Assembly (NCBI RefSeq): GCF_020164595.1 | Contig: NZ_JAIQZE010000008.1 | Span: 1-64,000, forward strand | DNA: 64,000 nucleotides | DNA from: Psychroflexus longus | GTDB lineage: Bacteria; Bacteroidota; Bacteroidia; Flavobacteriales; Flavobacteriaceae | Reading direction: 5' to 3' | Shown: positions 45,133-54,173 of the stretch, in pieces | Position numbering within the stretch: position 1 is the first letter of the stretch | Layout: each line of letters opens with the position of its first letter | Translations under genes and position numbers: made by a program | The notes under the pieces: generated by a model | The model's database searches: none | Told to the model about the DNA's origin: nothing | The model's input: only the letters and a program-made list of their open reading frames with translations

Positions 45133-46563
45133 TTACTGCTCTGATACCAAGTGCGACTTTATAGAGGAAAAAAGTCCTGGGAAGGTAAATGAAAGTCTTT
45201 CCACAAACGCAGAGAAGTCCAAACGTCCTTTTTTGCTGAAATTTTCAGCAGATTCTGCAGTTAGTATAAACTCTTTTTTTAATTTTTCTTCAGAAAAATT
45301 ACCAACCATATAGTTGGAAAGTGTATGATACCAGTGAATTTTAGGAATAAAATCTTCAAGATGCATCACTTCAGTTTCTCGTTCAATCAAGTTGTATTTT
45401 TTGATGATTTTCAAAACTTCAGAGTATTTCTCTTTAGTAATCAATAACATCAAATAACTTGAAAAAAAATGCCTCCATCGGTGCTCAAAGACATCCTCAT
45501 TATTATCATTCAGAAAGTTATTAGCAAAGTTTTCAGCAACATTAAGTCGCTTATTTCTAACTAATGTCCGTATGTAATGTGTTGCAAATCCGAGCTTGTG
45601 GTGATGATTGTGAGTCTTTTTATATAAGTCGTAGTTTTCTACCATCAATTCTAAAGCTTCCTTGTTTTTGTCCTTTTTCAACAAAATAGCAATTAGATTA
45701 TTGAGATAGAAAAGTTTATCACTGTTCTCTTGTTTTATAGAGAGGTAAGCATAATATTCTGCCTTTTCTAAATCTTCAAGATTGGAATGAAGTATGACCC
45801 GATTTGCGTAATAATTGAACAAAATGCGACGGGAATACATCAATCCTTCCTGGAAATATTTATCGACTTGGTCAAAAATAGAAGTGGCCTTTTCATATTC
45901 CTTGTAATTAAAATACAAAAACACCAGCCTAATAAAAGCATTGTATCTATTGAGTCCGTCAAGGTTTTCACTTCGCATGAACTCCAGAAGCTGTTCCTCC
46001 CAGTGTTTGGTATCATGGCTGCCGCTCGTGTATTGACGTGTAAGGTCTTTGGTTGCAAAAAAAAGTTGCTCTTTGACTTCAACAGCCTTTAGGTAATAGT
46101 TTCGATTTTCTTTCAAAAAGGATTCTGTCAATTTACAGTCCTTATATCGAAAACGAATCAAAAGAAAATCCTGATACTCTCTTACCAACTCATAGAATTT
46201 CTGAAAATAGAAGGAAGTATGGGTATAACTTGTAATCTCATTTAATAGATCCTTTTCTTCAGAGGGCTTTATCGTATCGGTTAAAATCTTATTCTCTATT
46301 GCGGAAAGGTAGTTCAGATGTCCGTCCACATCTTTAGTCTGCAGTTTTTTAGCTATCCATTTTTTTATATAAGTGTATTTTCTTTTGTCAATAGTTTCAT
46401 CAAAATCATAAGAAACTAACAATGAAGTGGCATTGGAACAAACCTTATCAAGAATAGATTCTTTTTCATCATCTCTTATTTTATGATCCTTCAAGAGGTA
46501 TGAAGCTTCGTGAGGGAGAATCCCCTCAGCAAAATCATTGAATATTTTAAGTTTAGATTTCAT
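45133..46563 (-). CDS. hypothetical helical-repeat protein of the hydroxybutyrate cluster
   Basis: A 476-residue protein without signal peptide or membrane segment. It is almost all helix, rich in Lys, Glu, Tyr and Phe, with TPR-like pairs such as YEKATSIFDQVDKYFQEGL (about residue 225-243) and LEKAEYYAYLSIKQ (about 262-275). I know no function for this family. It starts 2 bp after the secreted hydrolase gene, so it is part of the same operon; a scaffold or regulator is possible, and a transcriptional role is not supported because no HTH is seen. Confidence 0.75.
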   Translation of the reverse strand: MKSKLKIFNDFAEGILPHEASYLLKDHKIRDDEKESILDKVCSNATSLLVSYDFDETIDKRKYTYIKKWIAKKLQTKDVDGHLNYLSAIENKILTDTIKPSEEKDLLNEITSYTHTSFYFQKFYELVREYQDFLLIRFRYKDCKLTESFLKENRNYYLKAVEVKEQLFFATKDLTRQYTSGSHDTKHWEEQLLEFMRSENLDGLNRYNAFIRLVFLYFNYKEYEKATSIFDQVDKYFQEGLMYSRRILFNYYANRVILHSNLEDLEKAEYYAYLSIKQENSDKLFYLNNLIAILLKKDKNKEALELMVENYDLYKKTHNHHHKLGFATHYIRTLVRNKRLNVAENFANNFLNDNNEDVFEHRWRHFFSSYLMLLITKEKYSEVLKIIKKYNLIERETEVMHLEDFIPKIHWYHTLSNYMVGNFSEEKLKKEFILTAESAENFSKKGRLDFSAFVERLSFTFPGLFSSIKSHLVSEQ

Positions 46564-46565
46564 TA

Positions 46566-47492
46566 TTAGTTTAAGAATTCTGTGATCACAGTATTCACTT
46601 GATCTGGCTTTTCAAAGTTTACAAAATGCCCCGCTTCATCAATCAATTCAATTTTTAGGTTCTTTATTTTTTCTTTGGCTGTTTCAACTAAAGAAGTAAT
46701 ATTCTGAGCAGGATGAAAATATCTATTAGGTATCAAAAGATCATTTTTTCCGTAAATCATCAAGACAGGAATTTCGATATCAGACATCCTATCAATGACC
46801 GGTTCATCCAGCATCGCATGAATGTTATTCACTACGACTTCAGAATAGATCTTCATATCATCAGCTTCCTTCATTGTGATTCGTTCCTGAATCATAAATT
46901 CAGCATCTTCGGGAAATTGGTGAAAATTCATTTTAAAATTGTTCCTGATTTGTTCTGGAGTAGATTTTTCGACCATTTCAGCAGTGTAAGAAGCTTTCAT
47001 TACAACTGCTTCATTCTCAGAGAATGTTTCAATACCAGCAGGAGCTATCAGCACAAGACTTTTGAAATTATCCTGAGCAGCTAACAGCGTGTGCATAGCG
47101 ACCTGTCCTCCCATAGAGTGACCTACCAGAATCACATCATGAAGATTCTTTTTTTCGATAAAGCTATTTAGAAAATCAGCGTAATCTTTCAGGGAATAGG
47201 TCGTACTGTTTTTTGTGGATTTTCCATAACCTGGAAGATCCAAGGCTATACACCTGTACTCATTCTTGAGTTCTGAAATATTTTTCTTCCAGGACTGCAA
47301 ATTGCTGGAAAGTCCGTGAATGAACAAGAGTGTGTTTTGTCCCGAACCTACATCCACAAAAGCAATTTTTTCGTTTTCTATTGAAATCTTTTCCACGTTT
47401 TCATCATAGTTTAAAATATCACTAATCTGGTTCTGACTAAGAGCACTTAACCAGAACAATAATAGGCTACTGCAAAAAATTATTTTTGACAT
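46566..47492 (-). CDS. alpha/beta hydrolase with signal peptide
   Basis: A 308-residue exported hydrolase. The signal peptide MSKIIFCSSLLLFWLSALS is followed by HGLSSNLQSW (oxyanion loop), VGHSMGGQ (nucleophile Ser), and the triad Asp/His in GKNDLLIP and DEAGHFVNFEKP. It would act in the periplasm or envelope on an ester. It overlaps the upstream ligase gene by 26 bp, so the two are tightly linked. With the cytoplasmic hydrolase and dehydrogenase, it supports a route from ester to hydroxy acid. Confidence 0.85.
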   Translation of the reverse strand: MSKIIFCSSLLLFWLSALSQNQISDILNYDENVEKISIENEKIAFVDVGSGQNTLLFIHGLSSNLQSWKKNISELKNEYRCIALDLPGYGKSTKNSTTYSLKDYADFLNSFIEKKNLHDVILVGHSMGGQVAMHTLLAAQDNFKSLVLIAPAGIETFSENEAVVMKASYTAEMVEKSTPEQIRNNFKMNFHQFPEDAEFMIQERITMKEADDMKIYSEVVVNNIHAMLDEPVIDRMSDIEIPVLMIYGKNDLLIPNRYFHPAQNITSLVETAKEKIKNLKIELIDEAGHFVNFEKPDQVNTVITEFLN

Positions 47493-48996
47493 TATTCATT
47501 TTTTTAAATGCGACTTTCAATTTCTTTTTATTGATTTTTCCTAATCCTGACTTAGGCAACTTCTCCATAACAATGATCTCCTTTGGAACTTTATAGGAAG
47601 CAAGGTTGTTTTTCAGAAAAGATCTTATGTCTTTTTCATGGAGTTTTTGATTGTCAAGTACAACAAAAGCAACTCCAGTTTCACCCCACTTCTCATCCTC
47701 AACTCCAACGACTGCTGCCTCCATAATTCCGTCTATTTTATAAAGTGTTTTTTCTATTTCTGAAGGATGAATGTTTTCTCCACCAGAAATATAGATCTGG
47801 TTTTTCCTTCCAAGAATGTATAAAAACCCATCATCATCTTTGGTGACTACATCTCCGGTGTGTAACCAGTCATCTTTAATTTTTCCGAGTGTATAAGAAG
47901 TGTTATTCCAATATCCCGGAGTGACGATATGACCTCTAACGCAGAACTCTCCTGGTTCATTATTATTCACTTCTTCGTTCTCATCATTTATGATCTTAAC
48001 ATCCACATAAAAATTGGGCTTTCCAATTGAGCCTTTTTTCCACAAAGCTTCATGCCGGTGAAGAGAAGTAATGGAAGGACCAGCTTCTGTAAGTCCGTAT
48101 CCCTGACTGATGAGAATTCCCTTTTTTGCCCAGGCATCTATTAATTGGATGGATAAATCTTCTCCCCCTACTATAAAATAATTTAATTTTTTCGGCTTGA
48201 ATGCCTCAAAAGCTTTAGAATTTACCATCATGCGAAGCATTGTAGGCACTGCTAAAAATAAACTTATCGGTTGTTCTTGAAGGTAGCTTAAAACTTTTCC
48301 AGGTTTAAATTTGCTTATAAAATCTACTCTCGCTCCTCGATGAAGCATGGGTAACAATAAAACATTCCATCCTGAAGTATGGTAAGGAGGCAATGAATTA
48401 AGGGTATGATCTGAAGAAGTTATTTCAAGTTGAATAGCTGTATTGAGATTGTTCCAAACCATCATCTGGTTGGTATAAATGACTCCTTTAGGTTTACCTG
48501 TAGTACCTGAGGTGAAAAAAATAAAAACAGGCTGCTCCTTTTCTATTTCAAAATCTGGTTCAAAATCATCTAAACTTATTGTTTTAGCTTTTTCAAAAAA
48601 ACTTTCGAGAGAGATAATCTGAGCTTCGGCTCTTTTTTTTAGATCAAGAATTTGTGTTTCAAATTTGAAATCATCAGCTAAAATTAGAGAAGGGCTTACA
48701 TCTTTCAAACAATGAAGCATTTCAGATGTTGAATACCTGTAGTTAAGTGGAACCAGAATAATACCCAAACGCTGCGCAGCGATAAAGAGCATAAGATATT
48801 GCGGAGAGTGTTCAGCGATCACCGCCAATCGATCTCCTTTTTTGAGATGAAATCTATTCGTAAGATAGCTGCCAATCTGTAGTGAATTCTGATGAAGTTG
48901 TAAGTAAGAAAAGGACTGTTTGGTTTCCGTGCAAAAAACCGCCTTTTTATGAGGCGTGTACGATGACCATTTTGATATCCAGTCCAGATAATTCAT
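47467..48996 (-). CDS. acyl-CoA synthetase / AMP-dependent ligase
   Basis: A 509-residue member of the ANL superfamily. The AMP-binding motif is FFTSGTTGKPKG (near residue 170), followed by YGLTEAGPS, DDWLHTGD and the C-terminal catalytic Lys in KSGLGKINKK. It activates a carboxylic acid to acyl-CoA through acyl-AMP. Here the likely substrate is a short hydroxy or keto acid such as acetoacetate or 3-hydroxybutyrate, by context. It overlaps the symporter gene (ATGA) and the exported hydrolase gene. Confidence 0.88.
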   Translation of the reverse strand: MNYLDWISKWSSYTPHKKAVFCTETKQSFSYLQLHQNSLQIGSYLTNRFHLKKGDRLAVIAEHSPQYLMLFIAAQRLGIILVPLNYRYSTSEMLHCLKDVSPSLILADDFKFETQILDLKKRAEAQIISLESFFEKAKTISLDDFEPDFEIEKEQPVFIFFTSGTTGKPKGVIYTNQMMVWNNLNTAIQLEITSSDHTLNSLPPYHTSGWNVLLLPMLHRGARVDFISKFKPGKVLSYLQEQPISLFLAVPTMLRMMVNSKAFEAFKPKKLNYFIVGGEDLSIQLIDAWAKKGILISQGYGLTEAGPSITSLHRHEALWKKGSIGKPNFYVDVKIINDENEEVNNNEPGEFCVRGHIVTPGYWNNTSYTLGKIKDDWLHTGDVVTKDDDGFLYILGRKNQIYISGGENIHPSEIEKTLYKIDGIMEAAVVGVEDEKWGETGVAFVVLDNQKLHEKDIRSFLKNNLASYKVPKEIIVMEKLPKSGLGKINKKKLKVAFKKMNNVKNNFLQ

Positions 48997-50477
48997 GCTT
49001 TCTTCTTACTGACTGAATATAGAAAATTAGCGACAATAAAAGATATTACAATGGCTATGGCCGCAGAGACTCCCGGATTATTAACGGGCTCTTGCATATA
49101 CTCTGTGATTCTCCCGTAATAAATAATAAAATGAAGCGCCACAGCAGAAAAACTGGCGATAAAGACGGCTGTTTTTTTCACTTTTTTAAAATATATTCCA
49201 AAAAGCACAGGTACAAAAGCAGCAGCAAAATAGGCATATACGCCATTTTGAGCAAAAATAGCAACGCTTACATTTGGATTGATTATCTGATCGTAGCTTA
49301 GTGAAAAACTTGCTATGGCAAGCGCCACAATAACGATCTTATTTAATGCCACACCACTTATTTTTTTAACTGAAGGAAAAAGGGGTGTGATAAGGTCTGT
49401 ACTTATTGTAGTAGAAAGTGATTGAATTAAATTTTCCAGCGTTGAAAGTCCAGCTGAAATCAATCCTGCAACGATTATGACACCAGCTCCGGCTGTAAAA
49501 GTCTTAACAACATAGGCAGAAACCAGCTCATCCATTTGAAGCGGTACACCACCTAATGTGAGATTTGGGAATAATATTCTGGCGTACAAGCCAACAAAGA
49601 CGACCATGAAGAAAAGGATCATGCATATAATGGCGATTATGAGATATTGGTTCACTGATTTCTCACTCTTCAGAAATAAAGTTTTTGTAATGATATGTGG
49701 CTGACAAACAATCGCAATACCAATTACAATCTGACAGAAAATAATCTCAAAATAGTCTCTGAACAAAAAACTTTCCTCATTAGTAGGCTTTACAAGATTC
49801 GGATCGATAGCTTTAAGTGTAGCCACAAATCCCTCAAAGCCTTCGGTGAAGTAGTCTGCACCTGAGGCGAGAAGCATCACAGCAACTATAAACATAAGAA
49901 TTGCCTGAACAGAATTGGTGTATACCATAGAATTGGCTCCTCCAAACATCATGTATCCAAATACAAACACCACCAACCCTAAAAGTACCCAGAAGGGTTC
50001 CAAATTAAGTGACTTGGAAATAATCTGAGTGAGTCCGACACAAATGAGAACAATAAAAGTAATAAGTAAGAGAGAAAGAATTGCAAAAAATATGGTCATG
50101 GCTTTACTATCGTAACGTTTACCGATCCATTGTGCCATCGTTACTGCCTTAACCGTCGAACCATACTTTTGAAAGGCTTTAGTAAAGAAGATAAGTGATG
50201 CAAAAATCGCAATCGGCATGACAAACCCAAAAGATATAATTCCTGAAAATCCATATAGCGCAATAAACCCAGGATTAATAATAAACGTTGCAGCACTAGT
50301 CATGGAAGCTGCCAAAGACAAACCAACGGCCCAGGCAGGAAATCCTTTACTACCTATTGCAAAATCATTAATGTCTTTAGTTTTAATCATTCCTCTGATT
50401 ACAAAAAAAATGATAACTATCGCATATATGACAAGTAAAATCGTGACGTAAGTTGACCAAGTATCGCTTGCGAACAT
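48993..50477 (-). CDS. sodium:solute symporter (SSF family)
   Basis: A 494-residue transporter with about thirteen helices. SSF hallmarks are DFAIGSKGFPAWAVGLSLAA near residue 40, GGANSMVYTNSVQAILMF near 195 and AGLISAGLSTLENLIQS near 335. It would bring a small carboxylate in with sodium. The frame is open 18 bp further upstream only from a TTG, so ATG 50477 is chosen. First gene of the cluster; overlap with the ligase gene by 4 bp shows coupled translation. Confidence 0.88.
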   Translation of the reverse strand: MFASDTWSTYVTILLVIYAIVIIFFVIRGMIKTKDINDFAIGSKGFPAWAVGLSLAASMTSAATFIINPGFIALYGFSGIISFGFVMPIAIFASLIFFTKAFQKYGSTVKAVTMAQWIGKRYDSKAMTIFFAILSLLLITFIVLICVGLTQIISKSLNLEPFWVLLGLVVFVFGYMMFGGANSMVYTNSVQAILMFIVAVMLLASGADYFTEGFEGFVATLKAIDPNLVKPTNEESFLFRDYFEIIFCQIVIGIAIVCQPHIITKTLFLKSEKSVNQYLIIAIICMILFFMVVFVGLYARILFPNLTLGGVPLQMDELVSAYVVKTFTAGAGVIIVAGLISAGLSTLENLIQSLSTTISTDLITPLFPSVKKISGVALNKIVIVALAIASFSLSYDQIINPNVSVAIFAQNGVYAYFAAAFVPVLFGIYFKKVKKTAVFIASFSAVALHFIIYYGRITEYMQEPVNNPGVSAAIAIVISFIVANFLYSVSKKKA

Positions 50478-50659
50478 AAGTAGTATAAATTTCAAACGTG
50501 AAATTAGATTTAATAAGCTGATTCCACAGCATCACTTAGTGAATATGAAAGTGTGACTTATTAATATTTATACTTAAATATATATTTAACCCTTATAATA
50601 ATAAATAAAGACCTAAGTGCGACTAAACTTTAGAATACATCTAGCCATTATAACAAATC

Positions 50660-50715
50660 ATATTATCAACTAATCCTCAAATCCTATAATCTTCAAATCA
50701 TATCATCAGCGAATC
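50660..50715. repeat. AATC-TTCAAATC-type low-complexity repeat
   Basis: Repeats of AATC-YTCAAATC with TAT and ATCA spacers, e.g. CTAATCCTCAAATC then TATAATCTTCAAATCA. The same phrase recurs in the two repeats flanking sod (33816, 34789). Confidence 0.6.
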
Positions 50716-50719
50716 CAGA

Positions 50720-51526
50720 TCAAGAATTAGCTGAAATCACTTGTTTTAAAATGGACTCTACTCCAAGATCATCGTTGCTCGAGGTGTGGTAATTGGCTAT
50801 ATTTTTTACATTGGGATGCGCATTGGACATGGCGTAACTAAACTGAGCTAATTTCAACATTTCAATGTCATTATTATAATCACCAAAGACCATAGTCTCT
50901 TTGGGAGTAATGTTGAGATGATCCTGAATTTGCTTCAAAGCGTAAGACTTGTTAGCTTCTTTATGCAAAATATCCATCCAATTCTGACCAGAAACCGTAA
51001 CCTGAAATCGATCGGTTATATCTTCAACACCTGGATAAACGTACTTTTCTGTAGACTTGAAATGAAACACGGCAATCTTTACAAATTGATCGTCGTCGAC
51101 TTGCGTCAAATCTTTTACATGGCTCACCTCTGAATAGTAATTACCGAGTATAGAAATAAATTCTGAATCCTCCGATTCGATATAAGCTGTTTTTCTACCA
51201 CATAAAACGATATAACAGTCGTTTATTTTTCTCAAACGTGAAATACATTCTGAAATTTCGACAAGATTCAGCTGCAATAGGACATTGGTTTCTTTATTAA
51301 ACATCATGATGGCTCCATTTTCTGCAATCACACTAATATCTTCTTTGATGGAAGACAGTTTTTCCAAAATACTTTGATACTGTCTTCCACTCGCTGCTAC
51401 AAAATGAATGTCGTTTCTTTTTAAATGCTCAAACTGACTTAAAAACAGAGAACTCACTTGGTGTTCACTGTTCAATAAAGTGCCGTCCATATCTGAAACT
51501 ACGAGTTTAATTTTAGAAAAATCCAT
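50720..51526 (-). CDS. HAD-superfamily phosphatase, Cof type
   Basis: A 268-residue HAD-IIB protein. Motif I is DMDGTLLN (nucleophile Asp near residue 12), motif II is VAASGRQ, and motif IV is FGDYNNDIEML. The cap is of the Cof/YidA type. Such enzymes remove phosphate from sugar phosphates or flavin mononucleotide; substrate unknown. Monocistronic, after a repeat-bearing spacer. Confidence 0.9.
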   Translation of the reverse strand: MDFSKIKLVVSDMDGTLLNSEHQVSSLFLSQFEHLKRNDIHFVAASGRQYQSILEKLSSIKEDISVIAENGAIMMFNKETNVLLQLNLVEISECISRLRKINDCYIVLCGRKTAYIESEDSEFISILGNYYSEVSHVKDLTQVDDDQFVKIAVFHFKSTEKYVYPGVEDITDRFQVTVSGQNWMDILHKEANKSYALKQIQDHLNITPKETMVFGDYNNDIEMLKLAQFSYAMSNAHPNVKNIANYHTSSNDDLGVESILKQVISANS

Positions 51527-51777
51527 TGCTTATTTTGTATTTGTAACTTTTGAAAAGTGTTTTTGGTAATAAAATTGTTCCACTAATCTATTAAAAGATA
51601 TATCATCCCAAAATTGATTTGACCTTAAATTCTAAAGTTTACATCAATTAATGCTAATCTGAAGCGTGAGTTGAAATTAAGAAGAATAATTTCGATGTTC
51701 GGTAAACAGCATAAAATATTTATTATTCAGGTTTATTGAAAATTTGAAACCAAAAATCTAAAATCCTAAATCTTCCC
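51527..51777. other. spacer upstream of the HAD gene
   Basis: AT-rich spacer with many short open frames but none credible. It should hold the HAD gene promoter on its left side; no clear TAnnTTTG/TTTG pair was found. Element copy 3 follows at 51778. Confidence 0.4.
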
Positions 51778-51855
51778 AGCCCCGATAGAAATGGAAAGCC
51801 CGCAATCCCCAAAGCTTTGGGGAACGGACTTGGAATGGATAGCGGGAATAGCTCC
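51778..51855. repeat. dispersed structured element, copy 3
   Basis: Nearly identical to copy 1: AGCCCCGATAG start, AAGCCCG with CGGACTT, the central palindrome CCCCAAAGCTTTGGGG, and AGCGGGAATAGCTCC end. It lies between the SQR terminator and the HAD gene. Confidence 0.85.
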
Positions 51856-51890
51856 AAAAAAAAAGCAGAACCCAATTGAGACTCTGCTTT
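51856..51890 (-). terminator. terminator of the SQR gene
   Basis: On the minus strand AAAGCAGA and TCTGCTTT pair across a 13-base loop, followed by nine T. It lies 24 bp after the SQR stop. Confidence 0.8.
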
Positions 51891-51914
51891 CGTGAACTTA
51901 AAACTATTTATGAT

Positions 51915-53171
51915 TTATACGGCTTCCCCTTTCATCATTTTATTCCAATATAAATACGGTAAACCATACTTTTTCAACATCCATAGTCTCCAATGTTCTT
52001 TAGCTGAATTGAATACTAACATCTGTTTTAGTTTTGGATCTGGTGTGAAGTTGCCTTCATAATCAAATTCTGCCAAGGCCATTTTGCCATAACCGGTTAC
52101 TAATGGGCATGAGGAATAACCTTGATAGCTTTTATTGCTTGCTGGTTTATTGTTCATCATAAACATGAGGTTTTCTACCACCACAGGTACTTGTTTTCTA
52201 ATGGCAGCACCTGTTTTGGCAGTTGGCAGGGCGGCGACATCTCCTAAACCAAAAATATTTGGATATTCATTATGTTGGAGAGAATTGATGTTCACGTCCA
52301 GCCAGCCCTCTTTGGTTACTAAATTTGATTCTTTAATAAATTTTGGAGCAGTTTGAGGTGGTGCTAAATGCAACATATCAAATGGCATTTCAATAATGGC
52401 ATCACCAGATATTTTTTCACCAATGCTTTTACTTTCATTTTCTACACATTGATTTTCATCGTCTCCAACGTACTTGAACGTGACAATTTTCTTGTCAGCA
52501 TCAATTTTAACCGGTGCATAAAAAGGCTTAAAGTGCATACCGTAACGATCGACTACTTTGGTAAGTGTATCCCGAATTTCTTTTACACCGAACAAAACGG
52601 AACCAGGAGTTGCAAATACAACTCGCGCATCAATTTTATTTTTTTGGAAATAATCTGCCGCTAAATAAGCGATTTTCTGAGGAGCACCACCGCACTTAAT
52701 TGGTGTTGTAGGTTGTGTAAATATGGCATTTCCACCTTTGAAATTTTTTACCACCTCCCAGGTGTGCTTAGGATCTGTATAATTACTACATACCACTCCT
52801 TTATCCAAAGAAGATTCTAAACCTTCAATTAAAGAAAGATCCATGACTAAACCTGGAGCGACTACCAGATAATCATAACTGACCTCACCACTGTTTTTTG
52901 TTTTGACTAAATTGTTATCTGCATCAAATCCAGTGGCGTAATCTTGTATCCAATCAGCACCTTCAGGAATTAAATCCTTCATAGGTTTGGCGGTATCTTC
53001 ATAATCGTATGTTCCTGCTCCAACTAGCGTCCATGCAGGTTGATAATAATGAGTATCTGCTGGGTCTATAATTCCAATCGAAAGACCAGAATCCTTTTTG
53101 AGGAGTTGTGCAGCAGTCATTATTCCCGCTGTACCTCCTCCAATGATTAAAACTGAATATTTTGATTTCAT
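51915..53171 (-). CDS. sqr: sulfide:quinone oxidoreductase
   Basis: A 418-residue FAD protein. The dinucleotide motif VLIIGGGTAGIMTA opens the sequence, and APGLVMDL and GLGDVAALP are the usual flavoprotein strands. Cys128 (GVVCSNY) and Cys160 (PIKCGGAPQKI) are the catalytic pair in SQR of the type that ends in a membrane-binding helix region near KYGLPYLYWNKMMKG. It oxidises sulfide to polysulfide and passes electrons to the quinone pool. It has its own terminator, and a GTTAC-N4-GTTAC site before it at a position favouring activation. Confidence 0.88.
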   Translation of the reverse strand: MKSKYSVLIIGGGTAGIMTAAQLLKKDSGLSIGIIDPADTHYYQPAWTLVGAGTYDYEDTAKPMKDLIPEGADWIQDYATGFDADNNLVKTKNSGEVSYDYLVVAPGLVMDLSLIEGLESSLDKGVVCSNYTDPKHTWEVVKNFKGGNAIFTQPTTPIKCGGAPQKIAYLAADYFQKNKIDARVVFATPGSVLFGVKEIRDTLTKVVDRYGMHFKPFYAPVKIDADKKIVTFKYVGDDENQCVENESKSIGEKISGDAIIEMPFDMLHLAPPQTAPKFIKESNLVTKEGWLDVNINSLQHNEYPNIFGLGDVAALPTAKTGAAIRKQVPVVVENLMFMMNNKPASNKSYQGYSSCPLVTGYGKMALAEFDYEGNFTPDPKLKQMLVFNSAKEHWRLWMLKKYGLPYLYWNKMMKGEAV

Positions 53172-53186
53172 GTCTTTTGTTTTTTT

Positions 53187-53230
53187 TAAAAATAACTAAT
53201 AAGCCTAATTTAGAATGTTACAAAAGTTAC
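53187..53230 (-). promoter_or_regulatory. sqr promoter with Crp/Fnr-type site (second type)
   Basis: On the minus strand a -7 box TATTTTTA (53187-53194, one mismatch to TAnnTTTG) lies 16 bp before the ATG. GTTACAAAAGTTAC (53217-53230) is centred 33 bp from the box. The same spacing and a similar GTnAC-N4-GTTAC motif occur before the peroxiredoxin gene. Confidence 0.5.
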
Positions 53231-53376
53231 ACAGATTTTACAGTAAGCTTAATTACCAGCATATGAGAAAAAATAAGAACAATATCTGAGCTCTTATTAC
53301 CCATAGCTAAAGAATGACCTTATGATATGCAGGCATTCAAGTATTTTGATTGATGAGAAGCAATAAACATTCAATG

Positions 53377-54117
53377 TCATTCCATCAAAACCTGGAAAAG
53401 CATCATCATCGCTATAGAAACTGTAACTATGGTGGCGACGTGTTGTTTTTTTGAATTTTCTAAAGCATCGGGTATAAGGTCTGAAAACACCATCCATACC
53501 ATAGCTCCAGCTGCGAGACCTAAACCTACCGGCAGAAATGGTTTAAAAGCCGAAACAAATAGAAACGCCGGAATTGCCAGAAGAGGTTGCGGCAAACTAG
53601 AAACAATGCTCCATACTCCTGCCTTCCAGGTACTCATCCCTTTGGGAATCAAAACAAGGCTAATGGCTAAACCTTCTGGTATATTATGAATAGCAATAGC
53701 CGCAGACATGAACACGCCAAATCCTTCATCACCACCAAAAGAAACTCCGATTCCGACACCTTCGGCAAAGGAATGTATAGTCATCACCCCTATAATCATT
53801 AATGCTTTTTTGGCATTAGCTCCTTTTAATTTACCGACATGAAGATCATCATGCTTGGAAAGCCATTTCTGACTAAGTAGAATAAAAACCAAGCCTACTA
53901 AAACTCCGATAATCGTTCTATACAAATTATAACCAATCCCTTCATTTACCAGTCTAAAACTTGCCGCTAGCATAATTCCTGATGCGACGGCACCTCCCCA
54001 GCCTAGCCATTTTTTAGGCATCTTTTTGACAAAAAAGAAAGGGATTGCTCCAAATCCAGTTGTTATGGCAGTAATTAATGCATACAAAAGGACTTTTAAA
54101 ACTGGCTCATCGAACAT
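53377..54117 (-). CDS. ZIP family metal transporter
   Basis: A 246-residue membrane protein with about eight helices. HSFAEGVGIGVSF and HNIPEGLAIS are the two metal-binding helix motifs of the ZIP family, with the His and Glu that line the path. It brings zinc or a related divalent ion into the cytoplasm. The next gene upstream on its strand is 57 bp away. Regulation unknown. Confidence 0.9.
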   Translation of the reverse strand: MFDEPVLKVLLYALITAITTGFGAIPFFFVKKMPKKWLGWGGAVASGIMLAASFRLVNEGIGYNLYRTIIGVLVGLVFILLSQKWLSKHDDLHVGKLKGANAKKALMIIGVMTIHSFAEGVGIGVSFGGDEGFGVFMSAAIAIHNIPEGLAISLVLIPKGMSTWKAGVWSIVSSLPQPLLAIPAFLFVSAFKPFLPVGLGLAAGAMVWMVFSDLIPDALENSKKQHVATIVTVSIAMMMLFQVLME

Positions 54118-54173
54118 AATTCTCGTTGTTATGTAAAATAAAGTTTCTTATGATTAGTGATTTTTCACCTATG

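Noticed and set aside
40952-50477. Polysaccharide utilisation locus
   Set aside because: No SusD-like gene and no glycoside hydrolase is present; the enzymes fit ester and hydroxy-acid chemistry.
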